From contig NW_004454182.1 in assembly GCF_000283155.1 (NCBI RefSeq), forward strand, positions 8,431,919 through 8,495,918: DNA of 64,000 nucleotides, given 5' to 3'. Origin of the DNA: Ceratotherium simum simum (Eukaryota; Chordata; Mammalia; Perissodactyla; Rhinocerotidae). The position numbers and the translations under genes are program-made. The notes beneath the pieces are model-generated. The model was given only the letters and a program-made list of their open reading frames with translations. It made no database searches and was not told where the DNA came from. Every line of letters starts with the position of its first letter. Position 1 is the stretch's first letter. This document shows positions 36,070 through 47,105 of the stretch, one piece after another.

Positions 36070-37135
36070 GAGATTCTGTGTGTCCCTCCCCAAGCCCACA
36101 GGATCCGGGAGGCTGTGACATCCTCTTTGACGGATGTGCTGTAGGTTGGAGCCCAGAGCCCTGGCCTGGAAGGCAGAAGCAGGCAGCTCAGGTCCTAGCA
36201 CGGTACTGACTAGCTGTTTGATGCTGCGCCCCTTTCTGGGCTTCAGTTTATTGTAAAATAAGGGAATTTTGGCTACATGATTGCTAAGAGCCCCTACTCT
36301 TAGCTCTAAATAATCACTGATACTTTTTTTTTTTCCATCAACTCAGGAAATATGTGTCTTAAACGTGTCTCTTTTAAATGACAACAGGGCACAGGGTGGA
36401 CTCATAATACACGTTCGTTGAACTAATTAATTGGTTTGGGCGCTAAGAACAAGAGGGTCTTCTTTGGCAATTATTTGATTAAACTCTAACTTATGAGATC
36501 TTTCTCTTGCAGACTAGGAGGAGAGGAGGCTACATGATAGCAAGCAGCGAACTAAAACATCTCTGATACATTGCTGGTGACTCCAGCCCTGTTAGATCTG
36601 TGAGGCTCAGGAATCAAATTCTCCCATAAACCTAAAGAATCCTTTTATCCTTTAAACCTGCCAACAGGATCCTCATGCTCAGAATGGAAACTCTTGATCA
36701 CCTGTGGAATGCATTTTACAGACAAAACTGATCTCTAACAAACAGAAGTGCTGTGTAACTTCTGAACAAAGAACTAACCTGGGCAGGTGATTTTTATTTC
36801 AAATACCAAATGGAATACTAGAAGACAAATTATTTTTAAACAGCTAATATTGAGCAGAAAACAAAAGCAAAGAAAGTGCTGTAAACTGTGTGAAAGAACT
36901 AAACATCTACCTCTATTACTTATTTTTATATTTGTTGATATTTTTATCAAGTTTGTCATTATTTAACCTTTAACCTTGGACGAGTTACTTTTCTATCTCT
37001 AAGTTTCTCATCTAGAAAAAGTAAAGTTTGGGGTGGGGAAAATTGGTCCAGATAAATTCTAGAGTCACTTCTAGCTCCCATGATTCTACACAAAACTTCC
37101 TTTCTGGTTATAGAGGTAATAGAGTTCATATCAAA
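36070..37135. other. intron, little assigned
   Basis: A MIR-like patch lies at about 36125-36270 (GGAAGGCAGAAGCAGGCAGC, GGGCTTCAGTTTATTG). The rest is unassigned. Confidence 0.35.
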
Positions 37136-37139
37136 AATT

Positions 37140-37475
37140 TGCTTTAACATGGATGAACCTCGAGGACATGATGCTAAGCAAAATAAGCCAGTCACAAAAG
37201 GACAAATACTGTATGATTTCTCTCATATGAAGTACCTAAAGTAGTCAAAGTCATAGAAGCAGAAAGTAGAAAAGTGATTACTAAGGGCTAGTGAGAGAGG
37301 GGAGGAAGAATTAGTGTTTAATAGGTATAGAGTTTCAGTTTAGCAAGATGAAAAAGTTCTAAAGATCTGTTGCACAACAATGTGAATATACTTAACACTA
37401 CTCAACTGTACACTTAAAAACGGTTAAGATGGTAAATTTTGTCATGTGTTTTTTACCACATGTGTTAGTATAAGA
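37140..37475 (+). mobile_element. LINE-1 3' end fragment
   Basis: ACATGGATGAACCTCGAGGA, GCAAAATAAGCCAGTCACAA, ACGGTTAAGATGGTAAATTT. Confidence 0.8.
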
Positions 37476-37539
37476 AGAAAGAGGAAATTCAAAACCATCC
37501 AAAATTCAATCACCCAGAGAAAATTTCTATTAACCAAAT

Positions 37540-38165
37540 GATGCTTGTCTGCCACATATGTTCACCATTTGTTTCTCAACAATTGATGAGTGCCTACGCG
37601 GTGGTACTATCTGCTGGGAACAAAATAATGGACACAACAGATATAGATCAGCTCTCATGGGTAAGGAAAACAGCAATTACACTGAACGGCAACATGTCCT
37701 ACAATAAGGGGACATATAGAGAGCAACGGAAGCACAGAGAAGAAGCAACCAAACCAGGGTAGGGATGAGGGAACGCTTTCCAGAGGAAATGGTGGCCAAT
37801 CTGAGATGTGAAGGCTGAGGAGAAGATCTCAAGGTAAAAGGAAGGCAAGAGCATCCCAGCCAGAAAGAACACGTGCAGAAGTCTAGGCGATGCTGAGCAC
37901 AGTGCTGGAGACGGAAGAAGAGGACATCCAGAGATGAGGTGCTGGGGAGTGCCAGGGGCAGGATTACAAAGGCTCCGGACCCCATGCTAAGAAGCACGAA
38001 CATTTTCCTGAAGGCAATAGAGTCCCTGGAGAGTGTTCAGTCTGGAATGGACAAGATTAGATTCGAATTTAGGAAGACTCTTCTGGCTTCAGTGTAGAGA
38101 AGAGATTGAAGGGGGTCGTGGCTGGTTGAGGGAGCCCATTTAGGTGGCTGTGCAGTGAACTAGGT
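37540..38165 (-). mobile_element. LINE-2 copy, antisense
   Basis: GTTTCTCAACAATTGATGAG, CCAGAGGAAATGGTGGCCAA, GACTCTTCTGGCTTCAGTGT and the terminal AGGTGGCTGTGCAGTGAAC are in antisense L2 order. Confidence 0.6.
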
Positions 38166-38199
38166 GAGACAAGCAAGGGCATAGCCAAGGTCATGTTGT

Positions 38200-38700
38200 A
38201 TCTATAATTTTGGACTTATGTTTTCTCACTTAATATTCCATAATTAGTATTTCCCCATTTTGTTAAAAAAATGAGTAGTCATTTTTCATGGCTTCATGGT
38301 ATTTCATTGTAGGGATAATTCATGATTTAATTGTCTACTCTTCTATTTTTGTATGTGTGTGTGTGTGAGGAAGGTCAGCCCTGAGCTAACATCTGTTCCT
38401 AATCCTCCTCTTTTTGCTGAGGAAGATTGGCCCTGGGCTAACACCTGTGCCCATCTTCCTCTACTTTATACGGGACGCCGCCACAGCATGGCTTGACAAG
38501 CGGTGCCTCGGTGCACGCCCGGGATCTGAACCTGCAAACCCCGGGCCTCCGCAGCGGAGCGTGCGCACTTAACTGCTACGCCACCAGGCCGGCCCACTAC
38601 TCTTCTATTTTTGAAGGTGGTTTCCAAGTTTTCGTTATTCTAAAGCAAGTGGGATGAATATTTTGGTACAAGATCCTTATCCACATTTTTAAAATACGTT
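38200..38700 (-). repeat. old LINE-1-like fragment split by an ERE
   Basis: CATGGTATTTCATTGTAGGG and GGTTTCCAAGTTTTCGTTAT are antisense L1 3'-region motifs on either side of the ERE at 38352-38596. Confidence 0.45.
38352..38596 (-). mobile_element. ERE SINE (long-tail form)
   Basis: Antisense copy. TSD ctactcttctatttttg at 38335-38351 and 38597-38613. The SINE's end has a short (GT)n. Confidence 0.95.
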
Positions 38701-39381
38701 CACAAATGTTAAGATTATACTCATCTCTTGCAGCAGATGACAGAAGAGATGTTAAAGAAATGATGGTGATCCAGGCGTGCCAGGCAATGTTACCAAACGG
38801 GTGTGTGTGTGTGTGAATATAAGCAGTTTTACTTTGTCCTAAAAGACACTCTGGATTGCATATCTTCCAAGGAAGGCATAATCGAACAGGTACATCCCCT
38901 ACATTGCAGAGGACGGGAAAGGCTGTGGGTTTGAGCCCACGCTACATCGCTCCATCCAGGAAAAGGGTCAAGCGCTGCAGACGGCCAAAGCTAGAAATGA
39001 AGCGTGGCTCTGGGAAAATGAAGGAGTCGTTGAGGGGGAAGCGAGTCTAACAGCATTAGCACTTCCGTATCCCCCCGTGCACTGTGGTAACCTCCTCAGC
39101 CAGAGAAGGCACAGTGGTTCTTACATGAAAGCAATTTTAATAATAATACTAATAATTTTAGTAACAACACAGAGTAGTTTCATTCCTGCAGCACTTTTGT
39201 TCCCAAAGCCCACTTCTCATGGACCATCTAGGGATCAGGCTGCCCCTCGTCCATTAATGCAAGGTCTCCAGGAAGACAGAGCATCACAAAGGTGAAAAAT
39301 CTCCTTTGTGTTTATCAAGGGATCCAGTAGGAGACAGTGGATTAGAAGAATGGCGATAACAATACAGAGGGTCCGTACAAC
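38701..39381. other. intron, nothing assigned
   Basis: Includes (GT)n at 38801-38814. Plus-strand frames at 38856-39295 are unsupported. Confidence 0.4.
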
Positions 39382-39580
39382 CTGTGCATGGGCTCGGAGA
39401 GGACTTGGTGCATGATCCCTTCATCACGGTGATCCTGGATGTTTCTCAGGAGATCCAAATTACTAATGCCAGTTGGACTGTTTATAAGGTTGCATCTTTT
39501 CAGGAAATCATCAAAATATTCCTCCTTCAGGTGCAAGTCCAACTTTTTCAGGACTGAAAAGATATCTTCCTTTCCAACCT
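39382..39580 (-). CDS. internal EF-hand exon (199 nt)
   Basis: The acceptor is a pyrimidine tract ending in ctgtcag and the donor is CACAG|gttgta. The frame is open throughout: two bases, 65 codons, two bases (phase 1 in, phase 2 out). The start, VGKEDIFSVLKKLDL, fits positions 8-13 and the exit helix of an EF-hand loop. HLKEEYFDDFLKRC is the next entering helix. The segment continues through NLINSPTGISNLDLLRNI to DHRDEGIMHQVLSEPMH. A tandem-AG acceptor (cagag) could shift the start by two bases. It must be preceded by an exon that supplies loop positions 1-7. The candidate at 44252-44190 would supply exactly that but contains a problem near its donor. The family is clear; the gene is not identified. 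Confidence 0.75.
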
Positions 39581-40221
39581 CTGACAGAGAAAGAGAGATC
39601 AGATTGCTGCTTTACAAAGTTTCCACGTAAACAATCCTAAGTTTGGGTTTTTCATTTATTGTTCTTGTTAAGAGACGTGGGGAGGATGGTGGAGAACAAT
39701 TTGGGGAATTTACTCAGCACATTTTTTAGAGTATCTATCGTGTATATATAAGATATAACAGGGCTGTAAAGTCATAGTGACTGTCTTCTTGGGACTTACA
39801 TTATAACTGGAGAATTAAAACTCCACGTTAATAGTTATTATAACTATTTATACAAGGTAACAATTACATACAAGGCGCTACAACAGTCCAGAAGAGGGAG
39901 GGCTCATCCCGGCTAGAACATCCAGGAAGAGAAAGATGGCACAGAAATTTTTAAATGAAAGGTTATTTCTTTCTAATTAGAACCTATATATTTAAGACTA
40001 ATTCCATTTACAATTTTATAAAGTTACATCATTCATAAAATGATGAAAGAATAAAAACAAATGCTTAACACTTAGATAAGAATCTTATCTAATTAGACAA
40101 CTTAATCTATAGATTCATTTTCAATCTTCATTTAACTCAACTGATTCATATCTTTGGAAGAACTAAAAAGCAAAGCAAATTAAGTTGATTTTGTATTTTT
40201 CTTACTGTGTCCCCACCTCAC
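39581..40221. other. intron, L2-like debris
   Basis: Searched on the minus strand for the exon that should join the candidate at 40272 to 39580; none seen. TTGGGACTTACATTATAACT suggests old LINE-2. Confidence 0.4.
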
Positions 40222-40272
40222 CTAGATGTATTGAGATTTCTAAAAATCACGGAAATGCTTTTCAGAGACTCC
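40222..40272 (-). CDS. candidate EF-hand exit-helix exon with abnormal acceptor
   Basis: A long pyrimidine tract (ctgctttcttcttctttt) leads into ACTG|GGAG, and the segment ends in a strong donor (TCTAG|gtgagg). Read from GGAG with the two bases left over from exon 45276-45176, it gives R-ESLKSISVIFRNLNTS. This has the E11-x-L13-x-x-I16 spacing expected straight after the GNIN loop of that exon. The acceptor dinucleotide would be TG rather than AG. The first AG downstream (gggag) gives a 47-nt version in the wrong phase. It could be a decayed or TG-acceptor exon, or coincidence. Its order relative to the candidate at 44252-44190 is also awkward. Confidence 0.3.
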
Positions 40273-40585
40273 CAGTAAAAGAAGAAGAAAGCAGAGATCC
40301 CGGATAAAATGCAAACTGGATAATCAAGACAGAGAATTAGTTACATAAATGACGACTCTGTATCTTATGAATCTTGAAATTAATAAAAACAATTTAAAAG
40401 AAAATATTTTGGTAATAAGAATTCTAACCAGGCTAAACCTAGAGAACTTACTGGCTTCTTTGTTTTCAAGTTGATTAAAAATGTAATTTGAATGGTAAGT
40501 ATTTACTAAATGCCACTATGTGTTGCCCAGCGGGCTTACAAAGACCAGTAAGGCAAAGGCCTTAGCTTCAAGAACTACTGTCTAG

Positions 40586-40827
40586 GGGGCCAGCCCGGTG
40601 GCGCAAGCGGTTAAGTGTGCGCGCTCCGCTGCGGCGGGCTGGGGTTCGCTAGTTCGGATCCCGGGCACTCACCGACGCACTGCTTGTCAGGCCATGCTGT
40701 GGCGGCATCCCATATAAAGTAGAGGAAGATAGGCATGGATGTTAGCCCAGGGCCAGTCTTCCTCAGCAAAAAGAGGGGAATTGGCAGATGTTAGCTCAGG
40801 GTCAATCTTCCTCACAAAAAAAAAAAA
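40586..40827 (+). mobile_element. ERE SINE (long-tail form)
   Basis: GGGGGCCAGCCCGGTGGCGC head. TSD aactactgtctag at 40573-40585 and 40828-40840. Confidence 0.95.
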
Positions 40828-40899
40828 AACTACTGTCTAGTAGGGAAAACAGACATGTCAATACAGGTTAAATGACACAGTGCTATTTACAACCATTAA

Positions 40900-41760
40900 A
40901 TTGATTTTAAAAACTGTTATGATTAATAAACCCAAGTATTGGCAAGTGTTATGGGCTGAACTGTGTCCTCCCCAAATTTACATGTTAATGTTCTAACCCC
41001 CAATACCTCAGAATGTGACTGTATTTGGAGACAGGATCTTTAAAGAGGTAATGAAGGTAAAATGAGCTTATTAGGGTGGGCCCTAATCCAAATGACTGTG
41101 TCTTTATAAGAAGAGGAGACACACAGAGGGAAGACCATATGAGGACACAGGGAGAAGATGGCCATCTGAGGCCAAGAGAGAGGCCTCAGAAGAAATCAAC
41201 CCTGCCAACACCTTGATCTCGGACTTCTAGTGTCCAGAACTACGAGAAAATAAATTTCTCTTGTTTAAGCCACTCAGTCTGTGGTATTTTGTTATGGCAG
41301 CCCTAGCAAACTAATACAGCAAGGATATAGGCAAAGCAGACATTTTTATACAATGCTAGTGAATAAATTGGTACAACCATTTTGGAGAGGCACAAGCCCT
41401 GGTAGCTAATGATTCCATTTGAGGTATCTACCCTGGAGAAAGTCTTGTAAATGTGCCCAAGAAAAGAAATACATTGAATAGAAAGCTATTCAATATAGTA
41501 TTACCTCTCATTGTGAAGAAATTAACGCCAATTAATCTTCTCTCAGTAGGAAAGTAACTAAAGAAACCATGGTTCATTCATACCATGGAATACTACACAG
41601 CAGTTAAAATGACTGAACTAATTGTATCTGCATATGTCAACATGGATAAATCTCAAAAACAATGTTCAGTGAAAAAAGAAAATTGCGAAAATATTTGTAC
41701 AGTATGATATCACTTATGTGTAATTTAAAAACAAAGTTGCATGGATTGTTTATGTAAAGT
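40900..41760 (+). mobile_element. old LINE-1 3' fragment split by an MLT1 LTR
   Basis: The 5' bit CCCAAGTATTGGCAAG joins GATATAGGCAAAGCAGACAT once the LTR is removed. It continues with GGAATACTACACAGCAGTTA and ATGGATAAATCTCAAAAACA. Confidence 0.75.
40947..41318 (+). mobile_element. solo MLT1-type LTR in L1, TSD gcaag
   Basis: TGTTATGGGCTGAACTGTG start and CTAATACA end, 372 bp, with gcaag at 40942-40946 and 41319-41323. Confidence 0.85.
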
Positions 41761-41799
41761 ACAAATACACACACAGGCATGAGAGGCTTGTAAGATAAG

Positions 41800-42015
41800 A
41801 TTGTGGTTAAGAGCATGGACTGTGGCGCTCCCTTGCTTACCAGTTATATAACTTTTGACAGCTTAAAAAATCTCTGTGCCTCAGTTTTCTCATCTGTAAA
41901 ACGGGGTTAAGAATGTGCCTACATTACTGGATTGTTGGGAAGACTGCATGAGAAAACGTACATAAAATGCTTAGCTCAGTGCCTGGATCATAGTAAACGC
42001 TTACTAGACAAAATA
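41800..42015 (+). repeat. MIR SINE
   Basis: TGGTTAAGAGCATGGACTGT, CTCTGTGCCTCAGTTTTC, CATCTGTAAAACGGGG, AGTGCCTGGATCATAGTAA. Confidence 0.85.
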
Positions 42016-42124
42016 TTAACTTAGTAAAAAAACAATGTGTTCAACCATGCAGGTAATCCAATGTGAGCAAAGTAAAATAAAATCGAGTTGTTACTTTTGG
42101 CAAAGCTTTATCTTGAAACGAAAA

Positions 42125-42617
42125 TACTGTGATAGGCAGGGTCTAGACCTTGGTATGCGTGCCCTTGTGTATTGCCCTCCCCTTGAGTGGGGGCTGGACC
42201 GAGTGACTTGCCCCGACAAACAGAATGTGGCAACATGATGGGACATTACTTCCAAAATGAGGTTATGAAAAGACCGAAGCTTCCTCCTTGGGCACTCTCT
42301 CTCTCTCTCTGGCTCACTTGCTCTGAGGGCGTCAGCTGTTGCGTTCTGAGCTGCCCTGTGGAGTGGGCCACATGACGAGCAATGAACGTGTCTGGCCAAC
42401 AGCCAGGGAGAGAACTTGGAAGCGGATCCTCCTCCAGTTGAGCCTTGATTGAGCAACTCTGGCTGACAGCTGAACTGCAACCTCCAGAGAGCCCTCGAGC
42501 CCGAGATAGCAGCCCAGCTTCGTGACCAGCAGAAACTCCGAGAAAATAAACACTTATTGCTTTCAGCTGACCAATTCTGGTGGGTAATTTGTTACACAGC
42601 CATAGGTAACTAATATA
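42125..42617 (+). mobile_element. MLT1-type LTR
   Basis: A CT-rich block (42297-42310), GTGGGCCACATGACGAGC, GGATCCTCCTCCAGTTGAGC, AACTCCGAGAAAATAAAC and a GGTAATTTGTTACACAGCC end. The long minus-strand frame across it is chance. Confidence 0.65.
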
Positions 42618-42929
42618 CCCAACGTAAGCCAGGGTGAAAGCTAATGCTGATTGTACATATATAGTGTTAGTAAGCATGTGAATTGGCATCAATTTCTGGA
42701 GAGCAATTTTCGCAGTATTCCTAAAAATATTCACAATTTTTTTTCCCTAAGGAAATAAATACACAAAAATTGGTGTATATTATTGAAGTATAAAATATAA
42801 TAGTGAATAACTGGTAACAACTTACCTGCCCAACACTGATTGGAGAATTGTGATATTGTTATCATATACTTATGATATCATAGATCATATATTGATATAA
42901 TAAGAAATATATAGTTTAGTCTTCATTCC

Positions 42930-43745
42930 TGGATCCTGGCCAGAGCTCTGACAGCCTCGGTGCTAGGAGCATCTTTTGTTCTAATATTTGGTCTTTGACC
43001 CCAGGTCCTGACACAGAGATCCTAAATCCCTTGAAATATCCCTGGTCATATGAGTGTCTTTTGTTCTAACGAGGCAAATCTTGGTGGGCTCCTGGATAGC
43101 TTCAGGATGGGGTCTGGTCACCAGAAAGACCAAGCCTTAATGAGAACCTTGGAATATTCAGCCCCACCCCCAATCCTCCAGGGAGGGAGGAGGGGCCTAG
43201 GGCTGGAGATTGAGTTAATAATCCATCACACCCACGTGATAAGGCCTCCATAAAAATCTCTAAAGTATGGGGTTTGGAGAGCTTCTGAGTTGGTGAACAC
43301 ATGGAGGTGCTGGGAGGGTAGCGTGCCTAGTAAGGGTGTGGAAACTCTGAACCCCTTCCCCTACACTTTGTCATGCATTTTTCCATCTGCCTGTTCCTGA
43401 GTTGTATCTTTTTATAATAAACCAGTAATCTACTAAGTAAACTGTTTTCCTGAGGTCTGTGAGCCATTCTAGCAAATTATTAAACCCGAGGTGGGGGGGT
43501 CACGGGCACCTCTGATTTATAGCTGGTTGGTCAAAAGCACAGGTGACAACCTGAACTTGGGATTGGTGTCTGGAGTGGCGAAAGTCATTCCTGTGGGACT
43601 GAGCCCTTAACTTGTGGGATCTGATGCTAACTCCAGGTAGCAGAATTGAATTAAATTATAGGACACCCAGTTGGTGGTGTCCACAGAGAACTGGAAAATT
43701 GCTTGGGGTGAGAAAAATCCACACACATTTAGTGACAAGAAGTGA
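42930..43745 (+). mobile_element. probable ERV LTR, family unassigned
   Basis: CTTTTTATAATAAACCAGTA, CTGAGGTCTGTGAGCCATTC and ACTTGTGGGATCTGATGC form an LTR 3' region like the one at 23490-24160. Boundaries are approximate. Confidence 0.5.
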
Positions 43746-43749
43746 CATA

Positions 43750-44180
43750 TTGAGCTGAGAGTTGAGTGTAAAGTAGGAAAAATGGAGTTTTTTTCCTTTC
43801 AGGATTGGTTAAATAAATTATGGTATATCATTTGATAAAATCTTAAGACGACATTAAAATTCACGTTAAAGTTTTGGTTAATGATTTGTTGAAATATTCA
43901 CAATAAAGTAATAACTATGTTCACGAAATAAAAATAATTGAGGGTGACAAATTTTTGTGTTACCTATTTAATTTTTAAAAGACTAGATAGAAATATAACA
44001 ACACGATGATAGCGATGATCTCTGAGTGATGGAATTATTAAGTGATTTACTTTTTCTTGGTTATAATTTTCTGTAGGTTCTAATTCTTCTATAATGAATA
44101 TGTATTATTTTCCCTCTGAACTATCCTTAAGTGTGAAATAACTAAATGTGGGCCTACTATGATTCTTAAAATACAGTTAC
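43750..44180. other. intron, AT-rich, nothing assigned
   Basis: Possibly an old L1 3' piece (AATAAATTATGGTATATCAT). No exon. Confidence 0.35.
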
Positions 44181-44189
44181 CTTGACTAC

Positions 44190-44252
44190 CTTTCTTCTGG
44201 ATCACATTTTTCAAATTCTTCTCTCATGTTCCTGAGTCCCTCTCTGAACTTT
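44190..44252 (-). CDS. candidate EF-hand entering-helix exon, problematic donor
   Basis: After gatgtag the frame reads KFREGLRNMREEFEKCDPEE, an entering helix plus the D-P-E start of an EF-hand loop. It parallels KMRSGGDFAMMQLFKNNDPEG in exon 45276-45176. Phase-2 entry matches that exon. If the donor is AAG|gtagtc the exon is 63 nt and exits in phase 2. If the donor is the next one (TCAAG|gtaact, ending at 44181) an in-frame TAG is included, which would truncate the protein. The acceptor lacks a strong pyrimidine tract. It may be real, decayed or chance. Confidence 0.3.
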
Positions 44253-44337
44253 CTACATCAAATAACTTTCTTCCTCTATTCTTGATATTTTTCCAACATA
44301 GTCTCCAGATATGACTGAAAAGGAAAAACAGCAGGCG

Positions 44338-44482
44338 AGCTGCTTCTGTTTCGGCGGCCCGGGTTTGGTTTCTGGGCACAGACCTACACCACTCGTCCGC
44401 AGCCATGCTGTGGCAGTGACCCACATACAAAATAGAGGAAGACTGGCAACAGATGTTAGCTCAGGGCAAATCTTCCTCAGCA

Positions 44483-44490
<8 letters not shown>
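44338..44490 (+). mobile_element. ERE SINE, 5'-truncated
   Basis: Begins within the body (GGCGGCCCGGGTTTGG) and continues to the 'agatgttagctcaggg' tail and A-run. No head. Confidence 0.8.
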
Positions 44491-44514
<24 letters not shown>

Positions 44515-44534
44515 AAATATATATATATATATAA
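44489..44534 (+). repeat. (AT)n microsatellite grown from a SINE tail
   Basis: The ERE A-tail passes directly into two AT runs separated by AAAA. Confidence 0.95.
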
Positions 44535-44539
44535 CGTAT

Positions 44540-45170
44540 AAGAATTTCTCTTCACCCTCCTTCACTGAGCCCAGCCATGTCCAGCCACAGCAAGGAGCTC
44601 TGTCCCTTTTAGAGTCTGAGAAATACACTCTGAAAAGAGAGTGGGGCAACCAACACCAACTCCTTGAGTGTGACTTCAGCTCCTGACTGTTTTTGTTGGT
44701 TTGCTTTTTTTTTGGAATGATCACTTGGTTAAAAAGTCCTCCCCGCACCAGCCCACCCTGGGAGGTTGGTCATCTTTCTTGGCATAAGAGCTAGGAGAAC
44801 CTAGTCTGATTTTTTTCAGTGCTCTGAGGACCTCCTGAGAATGCTAGCAGGAAATTACAGAGCTAGTCCTGGCCCTTTGCGCTGTGAGTGATGTCAGGGG
44901 CTGTTTCTCTTAGTCAGGCCCAGACACAATCTGGAATCCTCCTCCTCACCGTCTAGTTAGCATCTAACGTTCTCAGCTACTTCCCCTTCTCACTAAACTT
45001 CCTTCTTTCTCAATCAAGGCTTAGGATATTTATAATGTGAATTTCAAACAATACTAAATACTGAAAATTTCTCAAGCACAACAGAAATATTTAATCCTAA
45101 TGTGTATGTGATTAAAATGGTGACCAGAATTTTCTTTAATAATATGGAAATCAAATCCCTAGTTTAATCA
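44540..45170. other. intron between candidate EF-hand exons
   Basis: Searched for an exit-helix exon; none seen. No repeat assigned. Confidence 0.35.
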
Positions 45171-45175
45171 CTGAC

Positions 45176-45276
45176 CTGTTAATGTTTCCTTTGCCTTCAG
45201 GATCATTGTTTTTAAACAGCTGCATCATGGCAAAATCACCCCCAGATCTCATCTTTTCATGGATAATGTTCTCTAG
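45176..45276 (-). CDS. EF-hand exon (101 nt)
   Basis: The exon lies between acceptor catcttccttcag and consensus donor AACAG|gtcagtg. It is in frame from the first base and ends two bases into an Arg or Ser codon. It encodes LENIIHEKMRSGGDFAMMQL followed by FKNNDPEGKGNIN. That is an EF-hand entering helix and loop in which D1, E3, K5, G6 and I8 can be placed; the loop must be finished by the next exon. Lys at position 5 makes this a non-canonical loop. A preceding ATG exon at 47105-46978 can join it in phase. The architecture (short linker, entering helix, split loop) matches multi-EF-hand proteins such as EFCAB6, but the sequence is not one I recognise. Confidence 0.75.
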
Positions 45277-45279
45277 CTG

Positions 45280-46490
45280 AAGGAAGATGTTGGATTCACA
45301 ATTTAGAGCGAGTTTTAATTTTAAAGTGCGTATCTTTTTTAAAATGTAGGATAATCTTCTATTTTTCACAGAAACAAAAGGAGAAATCAGAAATGAATTT
45401 TTATTTCAATGGGGCAAAAATTTTTGGAAAATGCTTAGCAGTTAGTTAGCAATTGCTAATTTTGCTCTATTCAACTCTAAAACAATGTTTCTGATGGGCT
45501 TCTTATGCAAATCAGTTAATCATGGTTATGCTGTGCCACCAAAACTTTATAATCTGTAAGGGTCACAGCTCTTGCTGTTGTCACCCTGAGTGGTCCAAGG
45601 GCAAGAGTCGCTGATGCAATCCCCATCCTGCCTCTGTTGGTGTCTCCGCTCCACTGGTACACGTTCACAAACACTTTGGCCAGTGTCAACCCGCTCCCTT
45701 GGAGGCAAAGTGCTTCTCTCCCAACAACATGGTGGAAATCTGCCTGGTGTCACAGTATGGTTACATGTTTCAATCTATGTGAAAGGGTTGGGGAAGGAGG
45801 GAAACTCATTCAAAAGTGAGACCATGTCTGCTGTCACACACCTGGGGAAGGACAGGTACAGGCTGCAGAGTGAGAGTCTACTAGCTCTCTCAGTCTTGAC
45901 CACAACAGTGTGTAAAAGGAAGCTCCTGCCTGCTAGCTGGTGGGATGCTGCCGCCACGTGGAAGCAGGCAGAGAGCCAGAAGGAAAGCGCGCATGGGCAA
46001 CCCCAGGCAAGGCACACGACCATGGCCTTCTCTTTCTGGGCATTAAGCATCAATTCTGTTAGGTTCAGCACACACTGACCAAGCTCCGGCACTGTGCTGG
46101 GAGGTGGAGATGAAAGACGAGGAAGACAGTGTCCCTCACCTTGAGGAGCCCACCATGACAGGCAGAGTTCTGGAAGCAGGACTATCTTTGGGCTTCTTGT
46201 AGTCACTTCATCTCCCCTTTATTCTTTAGTCTTTTCATAAAGCATTTGTGGCTCTTCTAGCCAGCTTCCACTGGTGAGACAGGAACCAAGGAAATGAGTT
46301 TTGTCTTCTTTGGGGTAGAACACTAACAGCGGAGGAAGCAGCAGACCTCTGTGGCCTGCGTGGTGATGGAAATCAAGAGAGACAATCCTAAGGGGAAAGT
46401 GAAAGCTTGGGACTCAGAGTTGGGAATCTGGTCCAGCTGTCCTTCCTCCCAAGAGTCTCCTCCCAAACTTAAAGTGTCAAAATTTAAAGT
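45280..46490. other. intron, no exon recognised
   Basis: 45550-46080 is moderately GC-rich with open frames on both strands but no family resemblance. CGGCACTGTGCTGGGAGGTG at 46087 suggests a LINE-2 3' end on the minus strand. Confidence 0.35.
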
Positions 46491-46505
46491 TTCCAATTTT
46501 ATTTT

Positions 46506-46720
46506 TTTATGTACTTATTTTATTTTATTTTATTTTATTTGGCGAGGAAGATTGGCCCTGAGCTAACATCTGTTGTCAATCTTCCTCAATTCTTTGTATG
46601 TGGCATGCCACCACAGTATGGTTTGATGAGCAGTGTATAGATCCGAGATCAGAACCTGTGAACCCTGTGCCGCCCAAGTGGAGGGCACAAACTTAACCAC
46701 CACGCCACCAGACCAGCCCC
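46506..46720 (-). mobile_element. ERE SINE
   Basis: Antisense copy with a (TTTTA)n tail. TSD ccaattttatttt at 46493-46505 and 46721-46733. Confidence 0.95.
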
Positions 46721-46977
46721 CCAATTTTATTTTAATAAAAGAGGTGGCTCCCTTATCCCTGGGTGCTAGTTACCCAACCACCAGCATACACCCAATGTGA
46801 AGGACAACAGTGTGCTAAACTCTTCACACATGAGCAATCTGTTAGCTTGTAGCCAGGAAGCCAGTTACAATTCTGCCACCCACCTGGGGTCTCCCCACCT
46901 AGCTCCAGTTCACAGACTAGGAGACAATACTTCCATTCACATCACAATAAATACAATATCCATTCAGCAGGTGTTAC

Positions 46978-47105
46978 ACACACATATGATCCTTCCATCT
47001 CAGGGCACTTGAGTGGTCTCTGGGCAACAGAGTTAATATCAAGAAAGACTCGTGGCTGCTCCATGGTGCTGACTGGAGAGAAATTAGGAGAAGAAATGGA
47101 TGTAA
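46978..47105 (-). CDS. probable start-codon exon of the EF-hand gene
   Basis: A superb acceptor (gttttccctgtttcttgctcag) opens this exon. About 41 bases of possible 5' UTR lead to GCACCATGG, a full Kozak match; the ATG is at 47064-47062. The frame reads MEQPRVFLDINSVAQRPL, then KCPEMEGSY. Two donors, TGT|gtaaca (end 46978) and TAT|gtgtgt (end 46984), both leave phase 0, which is what exon 45276-45176 needs. The frame is also open upstream of the ATG to the acceptor (TSISSPNFSPVST), so it could be an internal exon and the start could lie further 5'. The donor is weak. The product would be a short polar N-terminus before the first EF-hand. Confidence 0.5.

Noticed and set aside
42246..42734. 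162-codon minus-strand open frame
   Set aside because: Lies across an MLT1-type LTR; antisense chance frame.
45590..46206. Overlapping long frames on both strands
   Set aside because: No recognisable domain, no consistent splice sites, and both strands are open to similar extents.
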